The position numbers and the translations under genes were made by a program. Shown in pieces: positions 25,002 to 33,743 of a stretch of DNA of 64,000 nucleotides (positions are counted from its first letter, which is position 1; every line of letters starts with the position of its first letter). The DNA comes from Streptomyces indicus (GTDB taxonomy: Bacteria > Actinomycetota > Actinomycetes > Streptomycetales > Streptomycetaceae). The DNA is taken from the NCBI RefSeq assembly GCF_900100315.1, contig NZ_FNFF01000005.1, forward strand, positions 124,001-188,000. The letters run 5' to 3'. A model generated the notes under the pieces. The model was not told the DNA's origin. It did not search any database and saw only the letters and a list, made by a program, of their open reading frames with translations.

Positions 25002-26165
25002 ATGTACACAGCATCGTCCTCCGTGTCCGCCCCGCCCCGGCCGTCCACCACCCGGCAGTCCGGGGGCCCCTACCTCGCCCCCGCCCGCCCGGCGGGCGTC
25101 GTGCCGGGCACCGGTCGGACGCTGCGGGCTCCGGGCGCACCAGGCGCTCGGGGGGCCGCGGGGTTCGGCACTCAACCGCTCAGCGGGAGACTCGACTTGT
25201 CCGGCCCCCAGGGCGCCCAGCTGCGTACGGCTGTCGCGTCGGTGCACCGGATCTGCCCGGAGTTCAACCCGGTGCAGGTGCTGCGCCGCAGCGGACGCTC
25301 CGTTCTGCTCGTCGGTACGACGGGACGTATGACTGCGGTCGCGAAGTGCTTAGTGGATCACTCGCCGGCGTGGTCGGAGCGGATCCGCCATGAAATAGCC
25401 ACGTACCGATCTTTTGTGAGGCACCGGCCACCGGTCCGTGTGCCGCGGCTGATCGCCGCCGATCCCGAGAATGGCACTTTGGTGATCGAGCGGATGCCCG
25501 GCCGGGTGGCGGCCCTGCAACGCCATCCGGCCGAGGCGCCGCCGCGTGCCGACATCAGGGCCACGCTCGGGGCGATCTGCCGGCTCAACGCATGGCGGCC
25601 GCCGGCCGGGATGTTCGACGCCCCGCTGGACTACGCGGCGCGGATCAACCGGTACCACGAGCTGGGTCTGCTCACGGACCGGGACCTGGGCGATCTGCAG
25701 AAGCTGCTGCACGGCATCTCCAAGTCCGCGGGCAGCGGCTCGATGGGCCAGTTCTGCCACGGCGACGCCCTGTTGTCCAACATGCTCCTGTCCCCCGCCG
25801 GCCCGGTGCTCGTCGACTGGGAGCACGCCGGGTGGTACCTGCCGGGTTACGACCTGGCGACGCTGTGGGCGGTGCTCGCCGACGCACCGGTCGCGCGCCG
25901 TCAGATCAGCCAGCTCGCCCAGTCCGCGGGCCCGGCGGCCCGTGACGCCTTCCTGGTCAACCTGATGCTGGTGCTGACCCGGGAGATAAGGACCTACGAG
26001 ATGGCGGTGCAGCGCACGATGCGCGAGGCGACCCCGGCGGCACCGGGCCCGGCCCATCCTGGTGCCGCGCCGTCCGGCGAGGAACAGCGGCTGCTGCTCA
26101 GGCGGCTGCACGACGACTGCGCTCTGGCCCGCCGGGCCGTGAGGGCGGCGGTCGGCACTCGCTGA
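25002..26165 (+). CDS. Aminoglycoside phosphotransferase (APH)-family protein
   Basis: 387 residues from the ATG at 25002. The first 65 residues are a disordered Pro/Gly/Arg-rich tail. The APH/choline-kinase-like fold follows: N-lobe around [20 protein letters not shown], then the catalytic loop [13 protein letters not shown] (HGDxxxxN) and the metal-binding [21 protein letters not shown] small-molecule kinase is likely, but the substrate cannot be inferred and drug resistance is not implied. It is divergent from nsdA and ends 12 bp before a strong hairpin. Confidence 0.85.
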   Translation: MYTASSSVSAPPRPSTTRQSGGPYLAPARPAGVVPGTGRTLRAPGAPGARGAAGFGTQPLSGRLDLSGPQGAQLRTAVASVHRICPEFNPVQVLRRSGRSVLLVGTTGRMTAVAKCLVDHSPAWSERIRHEIATYRSFVRHRPPVRVPRLIAADPENGTLVIERMPGRVAALQRHPAEAPPRADIRATLGAICRLNAWRPPAGMFDAPLDYAARINRYHELGLLTDRDLGDLQKLLHGISKSAGSGSMGQFCHGDALLSNMLLSPAGPVLVDWEHAGWYLPGYDLATLWAVLADAPVARRQISQLAQSAGPAARDAFLVNLMLVLTREIRTYEMAVQRTMREATPAAPGPAHPGAAPSGEEQRLLLRRLHDDCALARRAVRAAVGTR

Positions 26166-26176
26166 CGGGGAGCGCG

Positions 26177-26223
26177 AAGGCCCCTCGTTACTCCCCCGCA
26201 CAGGGGCGTATCGAGGGGCCTTT
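26177..26223. terminator. Hairpin terminator between convergent genes
   Basis: AAGGCCCCTCG (26177-26187) pairs perfectly with CGAGGGGCCTT (26212-26222), with an internal smaller hairpin (CCCCC/GGGG) in the loop, and TTT follows. Placed between the phosphotransferase-like gene and the convergent ThuA gene, it probably works in both directions. Confidence 0.85.
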
Positions 26224-26321
26224 GCCTGCGGTCCCGGCTCCCTTGGTGATCAGGGGGAAGCAAAGGAGCCGGGACCGCTCCGGGCTGCTCCGCACGAAAC
26301 GCCGAGCAGCTGTCGTACGGG

Positions 26322-29300
26322 CTACTCGCTGTGGAAGGTCACCGCGTCCAGGTCGTACGGACTGGCCTGCGGCGAGGTGAAGACCAGGTACAGCTTGTGT
26401 GTGCCGGCCAGCGCCTCCACCGGCGTCTTCACCGTCTCCTGGTAGGTGTCCCAACCACCCGTGTTCTGTACGGGGGTGGTGGCGAGCAGCTTGCCGTCGG
26501 GGGCGTCCGCGCGCAGTTCGATCGCGCCGACGCCGTAGGGCGAGGACACCTTGTAGCTGATCGAGGCGATGCCCTCGACGCTCATCGGTTCGAAGGCCAC
26601 CCAGTCGCCGTTGCCGATGTCACCGATGCGCTTGCCGTTCTCGGCGCCGGCCTGCGAGACGATCCGAGTGCCGGACTGGTCGTCGTAGTACTCGGCCTGC
26701 TTGTGCTTGGGGTGCATGACGGAACGGCCATAGCCGGTCAGCGCGCTCGCGCCATTGCCTCCCTTGTCCGTGTACTTGGCGTTGAGGACGTAGGTGAGGT
26801 CCGCGCCCTCGGGGTGACCGCCGAGGTCCCCGGTGTCCACCGTGCCCTCGCAGCCCGGGATGTCGGTGGTCGGGTGCTCGTGGTCGTCGTGGCCGAGCGC
26901 CGGGTTGACGGTGACCTTGGTGCAGTCGATCGGACCGTCCTCCGGGTCGGTGACGGTGACCTTGTACGGGATCTTGTCGCCGAAGGTGATCAGCTTGCCG
27001 TCGACCGGGGTCTCGATCTTCACCACGGGTGCGGTGTTGCCCGCAGTGATGGGGATGTTGGCGAAGCCCTCCTTGCCGGTGGAGTCGGTGACCTTCAGCT
27101 GGGCGTTGAAGTCGCCCGCGGTGGTGTAGGTGTGGGACGGGTTCGCCTCGGTGGAGTCGGAGGTGCCGTCTCCGTCGAAGTCCCAGGAGTAGGTGAGTGC
27201 GTCACCATCCGGGTCCTTGGTGCCCTCGCTGGAGAAGTCCACCTTCAGCGGGACGGGCCCGTTGGTGGCGGAGGCCGTGGCCTTGGCCACCGGGCTGCGC
27301 TTGCCCTGCGCGTAGTCGATGCGGAAGAGACCGGAGTCGTTGTTGCCGCCGCCGAACTCCGAACCCCATTCGAGGACGTAGAGCGAGCCGTCCGGACCGA
27401 AGGTCATGTCCATGGGCTTGGCGAACTTCATGGAGGTGAACAGGTCGTTGATCTTGAGCAGCTTCTCGTCCCGGTCGAAGCGCATCTCCTTGACGTCGTT
27501 GCGCGCCCACTCGTAGAAGAAGCTCGCCCCGTCGAAGTAGGCCGGGAACTTGGTCTCGGAGGTGCTGTCGGCGTTGTAGCGGTAGACGGGACCGCTCATG
27601 GGCGCGGAGCCGCCCGTGCCCATCTCCGGGAATTCCTCGGACTCACCGTATCCGTACCAGACTTCGGGCTGCTGGAGCGGCGGCAGGTCCTTCAGGCCGG
27701 TGTTGTTCGGGGACGGGTTGGTGGGCTTGGCGCAGTCGAACTTGGCGCCGACCTCACCGGTGTCCGGGTTGTACGGGGCGTAGGCCTGGTTGTTGCCGTG
27801 GCAGAACGGCCAGCCGAAGTTCCCCGCCTTCTTGATGACGTTGTACTCGACCAGGCCCTCGGGTCCGCGGTCGGTGGTGGGGGCGCCGCGGTCGGGCCCG
27901 TAGTCGGAGACGTGGGCGTAGCCGGTCTTCGGGTCGACGGTGAAGCGGAAGGGGTTGCGGAAGCCCATGGCGTAGATCTCGGGGCGGGTCTTGTCCGTGC
28001 CGGGGGCGAAGAGGTTCCCCTTCGGGATGGTGTAACCGCCGGTGTCCTTGGGCCTGATGCGCAGGATCTTGCCGCGCAGGTCGTTGGTGTTGCCCGCGGT
28101 GCGGGCCGCGTCCAGGCGCCCCTTGCCGGGGCGCCAGTCGATGGGCGCGTAGCCCTGCCAATCGGGGTCGAGGTTGGGCGGGACGTCGTCGCCGGTGGAC
28201 AGGTACAGGGTGCGGTTCGGGCCGAACTCGACGGCGCCGCCCGTGTGTCCGGGCTCGGGGAAGGAGCGGTCGCGGTACGCGGGGACGTCGAGCAGCTTCT
28301 TCTCGCTGGCCGGGTCCAGCTTGCCGTCCTTGACGGTGAAGCGGGAGAGGCGGTTGATGTCCTCGGTCGCGCCCGCGGGTGCGTAGTAGAGGTAGATCCA
28401 GTGGTTCTCGGTGAAGGACGGGTCGAGTTCGAGGCCGACCAGGCCGTCCTCGCCGCCGGTGTAGACGTCGAGCTTGCCGGCCTCGGTGGTGGTGTGGGTC
28501 GCGGGGTCGAAGACCTTCACCTCGCCGCTGCGCTGGGCGTAGTAGACCTTGCCGTCCTTGGCGACGTCCAGCTCCATCGGGTCGGCGGTGTTGTCGTCGA
28601 GGGTGACCTTCTCGTACGCGTTCCAGACGGTGCCGCCGCAGTCGCCGGCCGCCGTGCCCGCGGCCCACTTGAGCCCGCCGACCACGTGGTCGCGGAAGAA
28701 CTCCTCGGTGTACGAGGCCTTGTCGTGGCCCATCGCGGTGGCCCAGACGCGGCCGCCCTCGGTGCCGCGGCACCAGGAAATCGGGTGGTCGGCGCCCATC
28801 GCGTCGCCGCCGGGGTTGTACGTGGTCTCGTCGGCGGTGACGAGGACGTGCACGTCGCCCCGGGGGTTCTTGTCGAAGTTGTACCACTCCTCCGGGCGCT
28901 CCCAGCGCTCGGGAAGTCCCTTGGTGGAGGGGTGCACGCGGTCCGCCACCTTCGCGGTGCCCTGGAGCACGCCGGGCGAGTGCGAGGGCATGTGGGCGCC
29001 GGCGTTGATGGTCTCGTCCCACCACGGGAACTCGTTCTCGACGCCCATGTCGAGGGTGTTGTGGATCGCGACGACGCCCTTGCCTGAGCGTACGAACTTC
29101 TGGAGCCCCTCCTTCTCGGCCTCGGTGTCCCAGACCATGCCGGAGTTCTGGAGCATGACGATGGCGTCGAAGTCGTTGAGGGCCGGGTCGGCGAAGATCT
29201 TGGAGTCGGCGCTCTTGACGATCTCGAAATTGTGCTCGGCGGCCTCCTCCTCGAACATCTTGATGCCGTCGGGGATCGAGCCGTGGACGTAGCCCACGGC

Positions 29301-29525
29301 CTCGGTGAACACGAGCGCGCGGAAGGCGGGGGCCTTGCGGTCCTCCGTCTCGGCGGCGGTCGCGGGCAGCACGCCCCCGACCAGGAGCAGTCCGCCGAGT
29401 CCGGCGATCAGGCCTCTGCGGGCGCGGCGGTGACGGCGGGCTCTTCGGGGGTCGGGCGAAGAGGGCGACCGGGTGCCGGACGGTTCCGTCCCGGCCGATC
29501 GGGTGTCACCCGCATGACATCCCAT
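26322..29525 (-). CDS. Secreted multidomain ThuA / sugar dehydrogenase / PKD / carbohydrate-binding protein
   Basis: 1067 residues. A twin-Arg-like N-terminus (RRARRHRRARRGLIAGLG plus hydrophobic core, cleavage near ATAAE) directs export. Residues about 65-300 are a ThuA domain (FRALVFTEAVGYVHGSIPDG, SGKGVVAIHNT, ATAMGHDK). Residues about 310-740 are a six-bladed sorbosone/glucose dehydrogenase domain (GGEDGLVGLELDP, GHTGGAVEFGP, LRGKILRI, MGFRNPFRF). A PKD domain (about 755-840, SYSWDFDGDGTSDST) and a C-terminal CBM6-like beta-sandwich follow. It is the last gene of the sugar ABC operon, 70 bp after the isomerase. It probably oxidises or binds a polymeric or extracellular sugar; substrate and cofactor are unproven. 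Confidence 0.9.
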   Translation of the reverse strand: MGCHAGDTRSAGTEPSGTRSPSSPDPRRARRHRRARRGLIAGLGGLLLVGGVLPATAAETEDRKAPAFRALVFTEAVGYVHGSIPDGIKMFEEEAAEHNFEIVKSADSKIFADPALNDFDAIVMLQNSGMVWDTEAEKEGLQKFVRSGKGVVAIHNTLDMGVENEFPWWDETINAGAHMPSHSPGVLQGTAKVADRVHPSTKGLPERWERPEEWYNFDKNPRGDVHVLVTADETTYNPGGDAMGADHPISWCRGTEGGRVWATAMGHDKASYTEEFFRDHVVGGLKWAAGTAAGDCGGTVWNAYEKVTLDDNTADPMELDVAKDGKVYYAQRSGEVKVFDPATHTTTEAGKLDVYTGGEDGLVGLELDPSFTENHWIYLYYAPAGATEDINRLSRFTVKDGKLDPASEKKLLDVPAYRDRSFPEPGHTGGAVEFGPNRTLYLSTGDDVPPNLDPDWQGYAPIDWRPGKGRLDAARTAGNTNDLRGKILRIRPKDTGGYTIPKGNLFAPGTDKTRPEIYAMGFRNPFRFTVDPKTGYAHVSDYGPDRGAPTTDRGPEGLVEYNVIKKAGNFGWPFCHGNNQAYAPYNPDTGEVGAKFDCAKPTNPSPNNTGLKDLPPLQQPEVWYGYGESEEFPEMGTGGSAPMSGPVYRYNADSTSETKFPAYFDGASFFYEWARNDVKEMRFDRDEKLLKINDLFTSMKFAKPMDMTFGPDGSLYVLEWGSEFGGGNNDSGLFRIDYAQGKRSPVAKATASATNGPVPLKVDFSSEGTKDPDGDALTYSWDFDGDGTSDSTEANPSHTYTTAGDFNAQLKVTDSTGKEGFANIPITAGNTAPVVKIETPVDGKLITFGDKIPYKVTVTDPEDGPIDCTKVTVNPALGHDDHEHPTTDIPGCEGTVDTGDLGGHPEGADLTYVLNAKYTDKGGNGASALTGYGRSVMHPKHKQAEYYDDQSGTRIVSQAGAENGKRIGDIGNGDWVAFEPMSVEGIASISYKVSSPYGVGAIELRADAPDGKLLATTPVQNTGGWDTYQETVKTPVEALAGTHKLYLVFTSPQASPYDLDAVTFHSE

Positions 29526-29595
29526 GAGGGTTCCTCTCTGTCGTAACGGCCTTGCGGGGGTGCCGGATTGTCAGAGCGGTGGTGCGTGTGGGGGT

Positions 29596-30471
29596 TCAGG
29601 AGCGCGCGGCGAGCAGCCGGCGCAGGAAGCCCAGGCCCGCGGTGGCGATGGTGTCCTGGGTCGGGGCGAGCGGGCGCCAGACGGAGGCGGCGACCGCGAT
29701 GGTCTCGTTGTGCGCGGTGAAGGACTCGATGCAGAGCGGCCCGTGGAAGTCCACGTCGTCGAGGGCGTCGAGGAACCCGCTCCAGTCGAGGTGGTCGCTG
29801 CCGGGCGCTCCCCGGTCGTTGGCGCACACCTGGACGTGGGCGATGCGCCCGGCCGCCGCGCGGACGGCGGCGGGCAGGGAGTGTTCCTCGATGTTCTGGT
29901 GGTACGTGTCCAGCGCGATGCCGATGCCTTGCGCGGGCAGTCCGTCCAGGCCTTCGAGGGTCTGCCCGACGGTGTTGAACAGGCTGGTCTCGTACCGGTT
30001 CAGCGGCTCGACGCCGATGCGGACGCCCGCGCGCTGCGCGTACTCCACGACGGGTGCGATGTTCCCGCGCCATTCCTCGTACGCCGCCTCGCGCTCGCAG
30101 CGGTCCATTCGCCAGGTGCGCCCGACCGCCGTGTAGACGGGCCCGGCGACGACCGGCGCGCTGATCGCGTGCGCGGCGTCCACGCAGCGGCGCAGGTAGT
30201 CCTGGGTGGCGCGGACGGTCTCGCCGCTCGCGCGGACGAGGTTGCGGTCGGGCGGCATCACGGCGATCACCGCGGCCGGGCGCAGGCCGGCGGCCTCCAG
30301 GAGTTTCACGGCCGCGGCGGGCTCCCAGTCCGCGGCCTGCTCCAGGGGCAGTTCCACGCAGTCGAAGCCCCACCCGGCCAGGCGGGGCAGCACTTCGGCG
30401 AGTGCCGCCTGCCCGACCGGGGAATGCCAGATCCACGGGTTGGCGCCGATCTTCCGTACGGGAGCTGTCAC
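29596..30471 (-). CDS. Sugar phosphate isomerase/epimerase (TIM barrel)
   Basis: 291 residues from a GTG that overlaps the stop of the binding-protein gene by 4 bp (GTGA). AP-endonuclease-2-type TIM barrel: IGANPWIWHSPVG at the start, then the metal ligands of tagatose/psicose 3-epimerases, Glu in IGVEPLNRYETSLFN, Asp-x-x-His in IALDTYHQNIEE, a His in SDHLDW and the C-terminal Glu in GPLCIESF. It should isomerise or epimerise the sugar imported by the ABC system. The exact keto-sugar is not predictable. Cytoplasmic. Confidence 0.92.
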   Translation of the reverse strand: MTAPVRKIGANPWIWHSPVGQAALAEVLPRLAGWGFDCVELPLEQAADWEPAAAVKLLEAAGLRPAAVIAVMPPDRNLVRASGETVRATQDYLRRCVDAAHAISAPVVAGPVYTAVGRTWRMDRCEREAAYEEWRGNIAPVVEYAQRAGVRIGVEPLNRYETSLFNTVGQTLEGLDGLPAQGIGIALDTYHQNIEEHSLPAAVRAAAGRIAHVQVCANDRGAPGSDHLDWSGFLDALDDVDFHGPLCIESFTAHNETIAVAASVWRPLAPTQDTIATAGLGFLRRLLAARS

Positions 30472-31679
30472 TTGCCGCCCCAGTCCTTCGGGAAGCCGGG
30501 CAGGTCCTCGCAGCCGCACATGGCGTAGTGCAGCGGCGGCATGCCCTCCTGGAGGTAGTCGTCCAGGTTCTCCTCGGTGACGGTGGGCTGCGGGAGCTTC
30601 CACTCCTTGGGCACCTGCTTGCCGGCGAGGATGTCGAGGGCGGCGATCACGGGGGTGCGCCACTGGAAGGTGGGGTAGGTCGGGGCGATCGCGGTGAGCT
30701 TCTTGTCCTTCCATGCCTTCAGGAAGTCCTGCTGGTCCTCGCCGGTGATCGGCGGCACGTCCACGCCCGCGTCCTCGAAGGCCTCGATCGCGGCGACGGA
30801 GGTGGCGCCCGCGTCCATCCAGACGCCGTCGATCTGGCCGTGCCGGGAGATGGCGTCGGCGACGATCGACTTGGTCTTGGCGGTGTCGCCCTCGGTGAAC
30901 TTGATTTCCACGACGTCGAGTTCGCTCTTGTCGAAGGCGACCTTGGCGGCCGACCAGCGGTTCTCCAGGACGTCCACGCCGGGCGAGATGCGCAGGGCCA
31001 GGATCTTGCCCTTGGGCTTCACCTTCTCGACCAGGAAGTCGGCGGCAACCGAGCCGTACCCGTATCCGCCGATGGGGTTGATGAAGGTGACGGGGCAGTC
31101 GGTCTGCACGCCGCGGTCGAAGACGATGACCGGGACCTTCGCGCAGGCGGCCTCGACGGCAGGGGTGAGGGTGGCGGTGGTGTTGGGCGAGACGATCAGG
31201 GCGTCGCAGCCCTTGCCGGTGAGCTCCTCGATGTCGGAGATCTGCTTGTCGTCCTTGCCCTGCGCGTCCAGGACGGTGAACTTGGTGATCTCCTTGTGCA
31301 GCTTCACCTCCGCCTGCATGTTCTTCAGGCCGACCTGCCGCCAGGGGTTGAAGACACCGGCGTTGGAGAAGCAGAGATGGGTGCCGGCGAGGCCGCCCTT
31401 CTTCTTGAACTCGGCCGTGTCCCGCATCTCCGGCTCGAGCATCTGCTCCCAGGGCTTGTCCGCCGGCCCTTCGGGGGTGACGTCCGCGAGCCTGATCTGC
31501 CGCTCGTACTCGTCCTGTTCGAAGAACTTGGACTGCTCGGTGGCCTTGTCGTCCTGGCTCTGCGAGGCGGAGGCGCCGGGGGATGCGGGCGGTGCGTCGC
31601 TGGAACAGGAGGCGAGCAGGACGGCGGCGAACACCGCGGCGCCCGGCGCGAGGAGTCTGTGCTTCCTGAGGGGTGTCAT
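30468..31679 (-). CDS. Sugar ABC transporter substrate-binding lipoprotein
   Basis: 403 residues. The lipoprotein signal ends in VLLASCSSD (lipobox LASC), followed by a Ser/Ala/Gln tether. The mature domain is a type 1 periplasmic-binding fold of the ribose/xylose class: LCFSNAGVFNPWRQVGLKNM, DALIVSPNTT, VPVIVFDRGV, and IDGVWMDAGATSVAAIEAFEDAG. It has a longer C-terminus than ribose-binding protein, with a CGCED motif near the end. It overlaps the permease upstream by 4 bp and the isomerase downstream by 4 bp, so it is translationally coupled. Confidence 0.93.
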   Translation of the reverse strand: MTPLRKHRLLAPGAAVFAAVLLASCSSDAPPASPGASASQSQDDKATEQSKFFEQDEYERQIRLADVTPEGPADKPWEQMLEPEMRDTAEFKKKGGLAGTHLCFSNAGVFNPWRQVGLKNMQAEVKLHKEITKFTVLDAQGKDDKQISDIEELTGKGCDALIVSPNTTATLTPAVEAACAKVPVIVFDRGVQTDCPVTFINPIGGYGYGSVAADFLVEKVKPKGKILALRISPGVDVLENRWSAAKVAFDKSELDVVEIKFTEGDTAKTKSIVADAISRHGQIDGVWMDAGATSVAAIEAFEDAGVDVPPITGEDQQDFLKAWKDKKLTAIAPTYPTFQWRTPVIAALDILAGKQVPKEWKLPQPTVTEENLDDYLQEGMPPLHYAMCGCEDLPGFPKDWGGK

Positions 31680-32710
31680 GAGGGTGTCCCTCCCGGGGAG
31701 TCGGCACGACGGCGGAGACGCGAGCGGTCGGCGGCGCCGCGGACACGGGACCAGTTGGCGGCCCCGAGACCGACGGCGGCGATGACGATCACGCCCTGGA
31801 CGGTGGACTCCAGGGCGCCGGAGACGCCTTGGAGGTTGAGCAGGGTGAACAGGGCCTGCAACGAGAAGGCGCCGGCCATCGCGGCCACCACGGAGCCGCG
31901 CCCGCCGCCGAGCACCACACCGCCGAGCACGACGGCGGTGATGGCCTCGAACTCCAGGCCGCGCCCGGCCTGGGCGGACACCCCGGAGAAGCCGCCGACG
32001 AGGACCGCGGCGAGCGCGGCGGCGACCCCGGACAGAACGAAGGCGAGGACGCGGACGCGGTGCACCCGTACACCCGCGAGGGCCGCCGTGCGCTCGCTGT
32101 CTCCCGTGGCGAGCAGCGTGCGTCCGTAGTCGCGGCGCATCAGCCAGACCGCGAACGCGCCGACGGCGAGGCAGACGAGGACGGCCCAGGGGAGCCAGCC
32201 GAAGGCCGAGTTGCGGCCGAGGGCGCGGAAGTCCTCGGGCAGCACGCCCTTCGGCGAGCCGCCGGTCCAGTAGAAGACGGCGCCTTCGAGGATCAGCATC
32301 ATGCCGAGCGTGGTGATGAACGACGGCACGCGCAGGGCCGTGGTGATCAGCCCGTTGGCCAGGCCCACGACCGCTCCGGCGAGCACCAGGGCGAGGCTGA
32401 TGACCAGCCAGTGCGCGTCGGGGAACGAGCCGTACAGCTGGGCGGCGACCACGACGCCGGCGGTCACGATCGCCCCTACGGACAGGTCGAACTCGCCGCT
32501 GACGATGACCAGGTACTGGCCGGCCGCGAGGATCACGAGCGGTGCGGCGCGTTTGACGAAGGCGAGGAAGCGGTCGAGTTCGTAGAAGCCGGGATCGGTG
32601 ACCGCGAGGGCGAGCAGGAGCACCACGAGCAGGGCGTAGACGGGGATGCCGGTGCCGAGCGCGGCGGCAATCCGCTTGTACGGGGCGGGGGTTGCGGTCG
32701 CGGTCGTCAT
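31676..32710 (-). CDS. Sugar ABC transporter permease (RbsC-like), second
   Basis: 344 residues with eight to ten membrane helices of the branched RbsC family. Diagnostic segments are GQYLVIVSGEFDLSVGAIVTAG near the N-terminal third, ANGLITTALRVPSFITTLGMM, and the loop ITAVVLGGVVLGGGRGSV towards the C-terminus. It would pair with the other permease encoded 34 bp upstream to make a heterodimeric channel. It overlaps the binding-protein gene by ATGA. Confidence 0.93.
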   Translation of the reverse strand: MTTATATPAPYKRIAAALGTGIPVYALLVVLLLALAVTDPGFYELDRFLAFVKRAAPLVILAAGQYLVIVSGEFDLSVGAIVTAGVVVAAQLYGSFPDAHWLVISLALVLAGAVVGLANGLITTALRVPSFITTLGMMLILEGAVFYWTGGSPKGVLPEDFRALGRNSAFGWLPWAVLVCLAVGAFAVWLMRRDYGRTLLATGDSERTAALAGVRVHRVRVLAFVLSGVAAALAAVLVGGFSGVSAQAGRGLEFEAITAVVLGGVVLGGGRGSVVAAMAGAFSLQALFTLLNLQGVSGALESTVQGVIVIAAVGLGAANWSRVRGAADRSRLRRRADSPGGTPS

Positions 32711-32744
32711 GCCGTCCCCTTTCCGCGCCGGGCCGCTTCGCTGG

Positions 32745-33743
32745 TCATGCGGTCTTCCTTCCGCGCCGGGCGTACAGGGCGACGGCCGCGATGATCACGA
32801 CGCCGCGTACGACGTTCTTGAAGAAGGGGTCGACGGACAGCTGGTTGAAGACGCTGTCGAGGACGGCGAGGATCAGCACCCCGCCGAGCGTGCCCGCCAC
32901 TCCCCCGCGGCCGCCCGCGAGCGCCGTGCCGCCGAGCACCACGGCCGCGATGGACTCCAGGTCGTAGCGCGCCTCGGTGCCGGCCCAGGGAGCGCCCGCG
33001 CCCAGCCGGGAGGCGAGGAACAGCGCGGCGGCGCCCACGCACAGCGAGCAGATGACGTGTGCGACGACCACGGTGCGGCGGGTGCGGACCCCGGAGAGGC
33101 GGGCCGCGTGTTCGTCGCCGCCGGTGGCGTACATGTGGTGGCCGAGGCGGGTGCGGCGGGTCAGGAACCACACCGCGGCTGCGACGGCGGCGAGCAGGAA
33201 GACGGAGACGGGCACGGGTCCGATGCGGTCGTACCCCAAGTGCCGGAAGGAGGCGGGTACTTGGCCTGCCGGCCCGGTGTAGTTGTCCTCGATCCAGCCG
33301 CGCAGGATGAACGCCGTGCCGAGGGTGGCGATGAAGGCGTTCACCTTGAGCCCGGTGACGATCAGGCCGTTCGCCAGGCCCACCGCCACGGACAGCGCCA
33401 GGACGGCGAGGACGCCGGTGACCACGCTGCCGTCCTGCATGGTCTCGGCGGCCACGAGCGTGCCGAGCGAGATCAGATACGCCACGGACAGGTCGAGCGA
33501 TCCGGTGAGGATCACCGCGCTCTGGCCCACGGCGACCAGGCCAAGTGCCACGCAGTTCGACAGGATCGTGGTGATGTTGGCGCGGGCGAAGAAGCTGCCG
33601 CCGTCGAGCGTGACGATCAGCCAGCCGAGCACGATCACGACGGCGGCCGCGAGCCAGACGCCGACGGCCGGATCGGTGAGCTTCACCCGGCGCGGCTTCG
33701 GGCCGGGCTGCGCCACGGCCGGGGCGAGTGCCGTCGGGGTCAT
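32745..33743 (-). CDS. Sugar ABC transporter permease (RbsC-like), first
   Basis: 332 residues with multiple membrane helices. It has the RbsC markers GQSAVILTGSLDLSVAYLISLG, ANGLIVTGLKVNAFIATLGTAF, and SIAAVVLGGTALAGGRGGV. It shares only moderate similarity with the neighbouring permease, so the two probably form the halves of one transporter. The start overlaps the ATPase gene by 4 bp. It imports a monosaccharide or polyol together with the ATPase and lipoprotein of the operon. Confidence 0.93.
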   Translation of the reverse strand: MTPTALAPAVAQPGPKPRRVKLTDPAVGVWLAAAVVIVLGWLIVTLDGGSFFARANITTILSNCVALGLVAVGQSAVILTGSLDLSVAYLISLGTLVAAETMQDGSVVTGVLAVLALSVAVGLANGLIVTGLKVNAFIATLGTAFILRGWIEDNYTGPAGQVPASFRHLGYDRIGPVPVSVFLLAAVAAAVWFLTRRTRLGHHMYATGGDEHAARLSGVRTRRTVVVAHVICSLCVGAAALFLASRLGAGAPWAGTEARYDLESIAAVVLGGTALAGGRGGVAGTLGGVLILAVLDSVFNQLSVDPFFKNVVRGVVIIAAVALYARRGRKTA

